Notes under the pieces: generated by a model | What the model saw: the letters and a program-made list of their open reading frames with translations, nothing else | What the model was told of the DNA's origin: nothing | Databases searched by the model: none | Part shown: piece by piece, positions 56,031 to 64,000 of the stretch | How positions within the stretch are numbered: position 1 is the first letter of the stretch | Layout of the letters: each line of letters begins with the position of its first letter | Made by a program: the position numbers and the translations under genes | Assembly: GCA_037576215.1 (NCBI GenBank) | Contig: JBANDB010000006.1 | Location: 3,844,001-3,908,000 of the forward strand | DNA length: 64,000 nt | Reading direction: 5' to 3' | From: Armillaria gallica | Lineage: Eukaryota > Basidiomycota > Agaricomycetes > Agaricales > Physalacriaceae

Positions 56031-58586
56031 GGTGGTCGATGAGCAAGGGCCTTTCGGCGGCGAGCTTGTAATGAATGGAAGGACGTGAGAGTGCTCGATA
56101 GTGATCTACCACGTGCGCTTTCCCCTTTCAGCTTCATTTCCGACAGTCACTGTGCACTGATAAATTGCCATTCCATTTCCCATATGGAACCATCTGTATG
56201 TAAGAAGTGGCGACAACCAAGGAACAATCCACTGCTATATGAAGGATACTACATACGTTCCGCCAAGACTCAAGCCAGGGTCATTTAGGATAATGAATTC
56301 TGCGCTACTGAAAGCGTGAAATTCTACTCATTGGAAGTTATTTCATGCCCTGAATTCATTTTCCAGCTGACGTCCCTTGCGTGTATTACGTTGTTTCCGT
56401 CGACCCTTCTTTGGGGAGGCTATTTGAAAGGGATCTCTGCACGATATACTTAGTTGTAGAACTGGGAACCGTACTGTCTAGTGCCCGAGGTACTTGCATC
56501 TATTGACGCTCTTCTGACAGCTAGGCGGAATTAAGTCTTCAGCGTCCAATGGCTTGAGCTGCTCCAATACTATGGTACTAGGATGAGTAGTCTACAACTC
56601 CGATTTAGTAAGTACATAGATAGGTGGATAACAACGTCATAATCTGGAAACTTATTCGCCGAGTTTAGAGGGGTGTTTCCAACACGAACCAGGGTTCCGT
56701 GACAGAGCGAGGACCCCATCCAGAGCTGCACAGTCCTAGAACGTCAACCGTAGGTAGGATTTTGGGTCACGACGACGTAATAATGACTCAATCGAACATT
56801 CACTAGCTCATCTTTCGACGGTCGCATAAATACTATGAGAGATACTGAAACCCTCATTAGGATCTTCACTCTGCGCATGTTTCCACGCCGCTAACAAAAA
56901 AATCCTGCTGTAGTCGGGGAGTAGCAGGAACAATGCATGGAGCACTGAGCAGCAGGTGGTCAACGGAGGCCTGGGCGTTCAACATCGTGGTGAGAAGAAC
57001 CATAAGCCAACATCACTGCCCGGCTAATCGGTCTAGCGGGCGTTTATTCCTAGGGTAAACAGCGTCTTATTTCATACACATGAGAAGCCTTCGAACCAAA
57101 CTGGGGGAGTTGACTAGCGGTCGCAATATGACAGCGGCTCGAGCATCAGTGAATTGTGCGTCGTTATAGAGGTCACTCCGAGTCCCTGGACAACGATCTG
57201 GAATGCAAGCATCGGAGAATGGAAGGAAGACACGCAGCAGGTAGTGTGCCCAGGGCATCATTGAATGCAAGGTGGCGTACGCCACGTAGAGAATCCTCAA
57301 TGACATGTCGAGATGGTGCGCCTCGCAGAATCCGACCTGTATACTTAACCGACTCACTCGATTTCGATCGTATCCTCCCCAGAAAATAGACGGCAAGTAG
57401 CATTTCGAATAGCGAGTAGCGCTTCGATGAATAGATAACTGGAATAAAACACAGTGCACAGAACGAGTATCCCAAACCAGTAGATGAGCATGTAGGGTTG
57501 CAAGCACTATAAAACTATGAATCTCTTTGCTGCTTGCAGCACAGTACTTATACTTAGTCACAACTCACATTTTATCACTGGCGATTATCTCACAAGCCCC
57601 CCTTGCAGCTACTCAGAGGATGCTTCTCTCGCCACATACTAATGTACATACTGGCCCTGCGTCGTAGCAAGAGCTACCCCAGATGAAAAGCAGTGCGAAT
57701 GGCGCCGATCTTTTGGCTACTTGTCCATTTCCGGAGCCGGATCCGTGAAGTAGTCGTCTTTCCCTCACTCTAGCTCTGTAGGTAGTAATTCAACCAGTCT
57801 AAATACACCAGCGGAAAGTGGGAAATTTTAGTAGTCCCAGTGAATGGAAGAAAATAGCCGATAATAAAATACTTGATATACCTGCAAACTGCCAACTGTT
57901 TTCCACACGTTGAATACGCATTTGTAGTCTCTACTAGGGCCAATGAACCTCGGACGGTCGAAGATGTCATGAAGATCAAGAAGCATCCCCTTGTTGAGCC
58001 GGCGCTTCTCGAATCAACACGTTTGTGTTGAAGATATTCGTGCTCCTCTTGAATGATGCATTTCCTCCGTGTTGCTTTGGGCCAGGAAGGTCACGTTTGA
58101 GGGGGGGCAGGCTGGAACGCTCAAGCAGCGTTCGATAGACATTCTCATGAAAACAAGTTGGATCTCCTTCACAGGTTCAGGTCTCTCACTATCTAACTCC
58201 GTTCCCGCGGAACAGACGGATGAATCCGACGTAATAACTTCCTACTTCTAGTGGAAACCAATGTACATTGTCGGATCGCACATACCGTATCAATTCAACG
58301 GTCCGAAGTCGGATAGCGCTTGCAATTCGGATGATTTAGACTCGGAGCCTTCAAGTTGCCGTTTGTCGAAAGCCTGACTCAAGCGCGTGGTGATATACAT
58401 AAACGATCTGTAATTCAGGCTGCAACACTCGATCGACTTGGAATCTTATTTTAATTAAGCAGTCGGCCCTGATATCCTCTCCACAAGCATGTCTGGTACG
58501 ACGGGCCAACGGTTGACTCACCACAAGAACGAGTTTGAATGGTGTACTATCGCCTCCCCTCGATAGGTTGGTCACACCCAACGCGA
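56031..58586. other. 2.5-kb intergenic region
   Basis: No convincing protein gene, tRNA or repeat. The bases just above 56,031 are the leader and promoter of the histidine kinase, with CT-rich sequence at about 56,110-56,160. A frame at 57,067-57,561 (minus, 164 codons) overlaps an opposite frame of similar quality and shows no motif. The region could hold non-coding transcripts. Confidence 0.5.
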
Positions 58587-60166
58587 TCATCCTCGCAGCC
58601 GCTGTAGCTGATCCCTCCGCGCCGGCTGACAAGCCTTCAAGATGATGGACTCAACCTGATCCCATCCCTCACCACCCTCAATCGAAACGAGAAAGGGGAA
58701 CATCCTATCCAGATAATGAGCAACACTCGCGTAGCAGTCGACCCTTGCATGGAACGCAGAGAAGGTGTGCAATCTATGAGAAAACACACCGTCATCCGAA
58801 AACGGTTCATCATTTTCCGGGAACGTGACAGGAATGGAAAGGTCGGCCAAGAGGGGACAGTGTTTTGCTACGGCAGCGAGAATTCCATATGTCGGAGATG
58901 TTCCAAGGAGAAATGAAATATGAAGTGACCTAATTCTCGACCAGCTTACGGCGAGATGAAGCCCGACCGCGTCGTTGTCCAGGTAAAGCACACCGTGATA
59001 GATGATTTCCTGAAGTTTCGGTAAATCATGGAGCGGTTGGATGACAGTCCTCAAAGATTGCCGATGTTCCTCAGGAACATAGTAGTACAAGAACAGACTT
59101 GTAAGAGATGGAAATCGGGAAGCAAGTTCCTTATGGAAGGCTTGCACGGAATATGCGAGATCACTGAAATTGTCGTCGGATGAGTTCCGATAAGTCAAGC
59201 TCGTCAAGGATCCTTGACGGATCAGCCTAAGAACATCAGGCATCAATGAAACACAAGCTGTAATGTGAAGATATTTCAGCGATGGGAATACAATCTGCGC
59301 CTGTCGTTTCTGGGGCTTGCCAGTTTGAGTGATGATAACATGGAGATTGGCGAGGCGAGGGCATGAAGAAAGCTGGGCCAAAAAATTGAGGTCCACCAAG
59401 TGCGTTTCGATGTTCAATTTATGCAGCTGGCGCAAATCAGAGAAGCTGCTGAAGGGATATATTGGTCCCAGGGTAGACACATGATCATCAGCTCTGGGCG
59501 GAGGCCGTTCGTGAGCGAGGGTCAATGAACGAAGCCCTGGCGCTTTCCAACCAACTGTCCATATAAAGATAGATACCATATCAGCCTCTGAGTCGGAGGA
59601 AAAAGTAATCTTGACCTCATCCAACAGAGGACTGGACAAAAATAGTAGCACGGAGGGGTCGGCGGCAAAAGCCACATCAATTGTAAGTTTTTGCAATTTG
59701 GGAAGAAAGGCTTCCTGTTTCTCGGAAAGTCGTAGGAAGATCGTTGGGGAGTGCAATGTGTGCGAGTGTGCATCAAGATTGATAGAACGAATACGGCTCG
59801 AGTATAGGTCAAATCTTGCCCATGTTTTGTCTGATATGGCACGGGGGAGTATCTACGAACGTCAGTAGTGATATGAAATGAAGCGAGATAACGACGTGCC
59901 CATGGAAGATTGCTAGTGGGTGAGAGGGCACGAGGGAAGACGGACAACAAAGGCTTCATCCCGCTTATGTCCTGCCAGAGGTAATTTAGAGCTGTATCAC
60001 AAATAGCATGACATATCAAAGCCAGGGCGCAGAGGCTTTTGATGCCAAATCTTCCGTTGAACATGGGTTTCGATATGCTGGGGTCTCTGCAGAGAAACCA
60101 GCATATAATGCTGAGTAAATCAGGATTGTACAAGACGTCTTCAGTTGGGCTGCTAGCAATTTCCAT
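58587..60166 (-). CDS. F-box protein with LRR-like C-terminal region
   Basis: Probable substrate receptor of an SCF ubiquitin ligase. Two exons, 60166-59896 and 59830-58587, give 504 residues in frame; the intron is 65 bp. An upstream ATG (60,271) exists, but MEIASSPTEDVLYNPDLLSI fits the usual short N-terminus of the family. The F-box covers about residues 12-65 (NPDLLSIICWFLCRD, then SLCALALICHAICDTALNYLW). The rest has repeating Leu patterns (PKLQKLTIDV, PSLKYLHITAC, PSLTSLFLYYY, SRIRSLHISFLL) as in leucine-rich repeats. Such proteins form large, diverse families in Agaricomycetes, so a substrate cannot be named. Confidence 0.85.
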
Positions 60167-60483
60167 GGACTGATGAGATGAGGTCCTGGGGATAGACCCG
60201 GAATGATTCTGAAACAAGACTGTGTCAGCTGGGTGTGAGAAATGGAAAGCCCAAAACACCACGTGCATCACAGTCGAATCTCATCGCTCGGACGATACAA
60301 GTGCCCTAAAACAGGTAACATCGAGATTTGAAGTTTGACGGTTTGCATTGTGCTCTATCATTCCTTACTCTTTGCCTTTCACTCCCACCACTATATAAGT
60401 GAGTCCTTTTTGTTTACCCCCTCTCTGACACTACGCGCGCCATACATGAGCCAAGGACAGTGGTAAACAAAGCCAAGACGTAC

Positions 60484-60800
60484 CTGGTACATCCCAGTCC
60501 AGCATCCGGACCAGTACCTTGCACTCTCGGCCCCTTGCAATGCCTCATCCTGAGAAACTAACTCCGTGCGTCGTTCAGGGAAGCTGTACAATGGTTCATC
60601 AGCAGGATCGTATCTGGTGTCTATAGAGAGAGGGAGGCATCGTGGGACGGAACAAAAGTGTTGAAATTGGTGTGTTTTGAATTGCTCGTCGTCCTCTTCC
60701 TCTTCTGCGAGTGGCCAATGTTCGGTATCGTTCTCCTCGACCTTTGAGTCATCAAATGGGATATTATACCATCTGATATGTCATTATTAAGACGCGATTT
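60484..60800 (-). CDS. Possible exon of a hypothetical gene
   Basis: The minus-strand frame reads RWYNIPFDDSKVEENDTEHW, an acidic run EEEEDD, CSVPRCLPLSIDTRYDPADE, and YWSGCWTGMYQ, where a GT donor (gtacgtc) follows at 60,483. The composition is protein-like and open over about 100 codons, but I could not find flanking exons. The MITE at 60,887 lies just upstream and may have disrupted the gene. No family recognised. Confidence 0.35.
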
Positions 60801-60886
60801 CATAGGTGTAGACGATATGCGCACAATGGTGATCTTTTGGTAGGATTTATCTTTAAGGCAGTATTGCCTCCGTGATAGGCCTACAC

Positions 60887-61332
60887 AGGACCCCGGATAA
60901 TGCCTACAGAGCTCCGATCCGAAAAATGGCTTTTTCCGTGATTTTTGTGGTCCGAAAACGACATTGTTTTCCGGGATTCACCTGAGACCTGACCTCCCAG
61001 ATGTCAATTTCCGGGATTTTTGACACTATACTTTGCCGTCATTCGGTAACAATGCCGAGATGCCGCAAGGCTTTTTCCTGCCGATTTGAACAATTTTCGC
61101 TTAAAAACGCATCATCGACGAGTGGCCGTTGTCTTCGGCATGATTTGCGGCCCCAAATCCGGGATTTGGCACCATACCTGGCAAAAGCTCGACAAATTTC
61201 CGGAGTGGAATGCATCATACATGAACGTCAAAATAGGTCGAAAATCCGGGATTGGGATCATACCTATGGGTCCCAAATCGCCAAAAATCCGGGATCCGGG
61301 ATCGGAGCTGTATAGGGATTATCCGGGGTACT
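60887..61332. mobile_element. 446-bp MITE with 8-bp target duplication
   Basis: Perfect 8-bp duplication GCCTACAC (60,879-60,886 and 61,333-61,340). Termini are AGGACCCCGGATAATGCC and, reversed, AGTACCCCGGATAATCCC, followed by a shared GCTCCGATCC subterminal block. CCGGGATT or its near match occurs about five times inside (about 60,970, 61,010, 61,155, 61,245, 61,290). The duplication length suggests hAT or a related superfamily. It is CpG-rich, so young. Open frames within it are incidental. Confidence 0.85.
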
Positions 61333-61341
61333 GCCTACACG

Positions 61342-62399
61342 CGACTAAGAGAGCGAAACTACAAAATGAAGAAATCCCATACCACATGCTCTTCATGGAC
61401 GTCCTCCCGTGCATCGATGAGGATAGAGTCGTTCTAAATTTCAGCGTGGATGTGATTGTGGTATTTCCGTTGGTTTTGAGTTTCTTTGATGGTGCCGGCA
61501 AGCGATTGTCCATTGATGAACGAGGATCCGACACAAACATCGTAGGATACGACTGGCCTCATGAGAGAACGAGGTTAGTGAAAAGGATAGATGATAAAAC
61601 GCCCTCGGCAAAATCCGATTGGACCTCGAAATTCAAATTAAAACCAGGCTCTTACTTATTTTCCACGGCGAGCAAGAACTTGAAGGGCAGTGAAATGTCT
61701 GCTACACAACTCGGCTGTCCATTTCACGTTATTTCCATACCGTACTCGAACAATCCTGCGTCCTCAAATCGGTAGCTTCAAGTTCGCAATCGTTGGATGC
61801 ATATGACCGTACAGGAAGAGTTGTTCATTCTCATGGACAAAATGCTGTCTAGCCCTGAATCTGGCATCTATACCTGTCTTAGAAGCGATAACAAGAGAAA
61901 CTCACATGCTATATGATTCTGTCTATCATACGTTCATTGTACCACTCCTCTTGGTATTCCTCTCATCGACGATACTACGTGGAGGACAAATCAGGTCCTC
62001 GTCTTGGATTCCGTGGCTATCAATTCCCTCGGACACAGAGGCTAGTAGTGTGTCAAAACTGCACCTCGTTCGCAAGAAATAACCGTGTTCCCAGCCTATC
62101 GAAATGGCTAGCCGGGTTCAGGATTTCCCTCAAGGACCTGGACACGTGTCGTATTTACAGAGTCACAGATTCGAGAAACCTTCTTGTGCGGGAGGATTCT
62201 TGAGGACATGCGGATGTATCTGTGGGTTATCCTGGCGAGGACTACGGCGTAGAGAGACACATCGTGGTCGATACTGAGGCAAAGTCATCGGCACCAATCT
62301 TTCATTCGCGCACTTCCGGAATAGATTCACGTCTTCCTGACTTCTACTCTTGCAAGCCTATTGTTATCACCTCGGCATTTACCATGTGATTCCCGCATA
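61342..62399 (+). other. Possible remnant of a multi-exon gene, unresolved
   Basis: Two stretches look coding on the plus strand. One is 61,342-61,773 (MLFMDVLPCIDEDRVVLNFS, VGYDWPHERTRLVKRIDDK), open from inside the MITE. The other is about 62,196-62,386 (HADVSVGYPGEDYGVERHIV and IDSRLPDFYSCKPIVIT). I could not join them by a convincing splice pattern and know no family. 62,400-62,788 shows nothing. Confidence 0.3.
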
Positions 62400-62788
62400 T
62401 CCACCTTCTCTGAATCTCTCTTCTCGAAACTCAATTGACGTGCCGATGCAGACACCTCTACGGTGCCGTTGACCCTAATCCCTATAATCATCGTCAACTT
62501 AATGCGCATTAACTGAAGCCAAGTTTATGCAACATCACTCAAGCCAACCCCCCAAATCTTCTTGCGTCACACCGGTCTGTGACGATTCATTTGTCGAGCT
62601 CTCTTTCAATGGTCTCTTGAAGCTATGCAGGAAAATAACAACCAAGACCCATAATCTGTGGCTTATCCTCGATGCTCATCGAGGCTGCGGTGGACCCGCT
62701 TCCAATGCTAAGACGATGACAGAGAAACATTGTTTATCAAGAAAAAACTACATTGTAGACTACTAGTACAGATCAATCAGAGGAATCA

Positions 62789-64000
62789 CTAATACAAGTC
62801 ATCGCTATTAAGCGCCGGCTTTTTGCGTGTGCCTGCGGATGAACATTCGGTTAAGATCCCTTTGATAGCGAGGTGCAGGTCATCCGATAAGTCCAAGGAA
62901 GTGCCGAAAGGGAGAGAAGAAACTAGAGCGTTAGCCTCTGCTACTAGTTTACGGAGTTGCTTGCTGTCACGACGCTCGTGGAACGCAGAACTCGGGATGA
63001 GATGCTTTTGTAGTTTGACTGCCACTTTGTTCACTTTGCTGTTGAAACGAATTATATAATTATCGTTGATAGAAGGGAAAGTAATACGTACTTGGTCTGT
63101 GTTAGCAGGTCATCGACTGCATTGTACTCGTTATGACTACAGTCTTTAAGCCTGTCCTTCGTCTTCTTCTTCTGGTTAAGTGCATCGATGCGAACTGTCT
63201 CGAGACAGACTAAAATGTGCGGCAACGGACCCAGAAACAGGCGAAGATATAGCCCGGGATTATCACCAAGCCGTGATACCTCTTTGGTGCACGAGGCATA
63301 TATTTGGGCGTGAAGGCCCCCTGTCCCTCTCTTGGCAACACCTCGTCGATGACGGAGCACTTTCTTGTATACCTGCTGAATCAAGGAGGCAGCGGCGATC
63401 TCTCTTTCTGTGGGTTCCGTGACAGTCATTTCTTGCGTCGGAATGGCATCGGTGGCTGCAGCATCTTCACCGACAGTCTCCTCTATAGCTTCAGCTTCTT
63501 GAGTATGCTCCACTTCCTCAACTTCGCCATCGCTATCGGGCTCCTCCCGCTCAGAAACCTCGATATGGGGTGAGGTGATCTGAGTCCATGTGGGCGCCGT
63601 GAGACCAAGCTGCACCCTGATATCTGCAAAGTCGCTGTAGACAATCTGACGGACTCCAAGCACTGTCCGAATTTTCGTTGGAGCCCTGCTCCCGTGGAAG
63701 AGCTGCACCATCTCATCCATGGTATCATCTTGCAAAGAACAACGAATAACATCTGCAATATTATCCCACGAGTTGCTGGCTGCACTGACGTATCTACAAC
63801 GGCGTTATATTACTATGCATGTGCCTCCTAAAGCAGAGACTCACATACCGATCGTAAAGGGGATAAACTGGAGAACCTTCTTGTTGAAAAGATAGCATCA
63901 TATTCCTAATATCGTTACGGAGACGATCCTTGCAGATGTTGTAGCCCACTGTGTAGTAGAATAAGCAAAGACACAAGTCACCGAGTGAGCAAAAACGGAC
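62789..64000 (-). CDS. C-terminal part of a large protein with an IQ motif, runs off the window
   Basis: Exons: 64000-63849 (partial), 63793-63092, 63038-62789, joined by 55- and 53-bp introns that keep the frame; about 368 residues are visible. Features are a helical start (YNICKDRLRNDIRNMML), an acidic linker (about 63,560-63,450) and an IQ-like calmodulin-binding helix (AAASLIQQVYKKVLRHRRG). Then comes a conserved helical tail (LYLRLFLGPLPHILVCLE, SHNEYNAVDDLLTQT, LIPSSAFHERRDSKQLRKLV). This tail resembles, from memory, the C-terminus of large UvrD-like or TRANK1-like P-loop proteins in Agaricomycetes; the ATPase domain would be outside the window. The assignment is tentative, the gene itself well supported. 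Confidence 0.7.

Noticed and set aside
57067..57561. 164-codon minus-strand frame as a gene
   Set aside because: No domain, low-quality composition, overlapping frames of similar length on both strands, and no splice context.
61086..61341. Coding part of the 229-codon plus-strand frame inside the MITE
   Set aside because: The N-terminal half lies within the MITE, which has no coding conservation; only the part after 61,342 might be real.

Overview
The window looks like a piece of a mushroom-forming basidiomycete genome (Agaricomycetes). The host genes carry many short GT-AG introns of about 47-57 bp. They include a Dbf2/Sid2-type NDR kinase, a Notchless/Rsa4-type WD40 protein, a group III HAMP-repeat histidine kinase and an F-box protein. 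The transposons are chromodomain Ty3/gypsy elements of the kind common in ectomycorrhizal and saprotrophic Agaricales. I cannot fix the genus from sequence alone.

Layout. Bases 1 to about 45,210 are a transposon island with no intact host gene. (a) 1-8175 is a decayed chromovirus, G1, with only the last 34 bp of its 5' LTR inside the window. (b) About 9.6-16.35 kb holds CpG-depleted fragments of a long-LTR family, a broken Helitron helicase, and a 3.9-kb inverted-repeat structure containing a smaller hairpin and pieces of an intron-containing gene. (c) 16.35-44.65 kb is a nest of three related Ty3/gypsy copies. E2 (minus strand) is cut by E1, a MULE, a solo-LTR-like element and a CTAG-rich element. 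E1 (plus strand, 20,569-30,951) is nearly complete, has a perfect 5-bp target duplication, and carries a 1.7-kb TG...CA element (X) inside its own 5' LTR. E3 (minus strand) is internally deleted, lacks its 3' end, and has a MITE and a solo LTR in its leader. (d) A copia-like solo LTR (44,980-45,207) ends the island.

From 45.6 kb the sequence becomes a normal gene-bearing region. It has the NDR kinase (+), then a conserved unknown protein, Notchless, the histidine kinase and an F-box protein (all -), one 446-bp MITE, and the 3' end of a large gene with an IQ motif (-) running off the right edge. Dbf2/Sid2 kinases act in mitotic exit and septation, Rsa4/Notchless in 60S ribosome maturation, and group III histidine kinases upstream of the HOG pathway. 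They are unlinked housekeeping functions, not an operon-like set.

The most interesting signal is in E1/E2/E3. Between pol and the 3' LTR each copy has a long ORF on the strand opposite to gag-pol. It encodes an acidic/basic coiled-coil protein with a paired C-x2-C-x6-C-like module. In E1 it is one 597-codon frame broken only by two TGA codons, and its start region and 5' leader are conserved in E2. All elements show CpG-directed C-to-T decay, with many stops at positions explained by CGA to TGA. The most deeply nested pieces keep the most CpG, so CpG content tracks insertion order.
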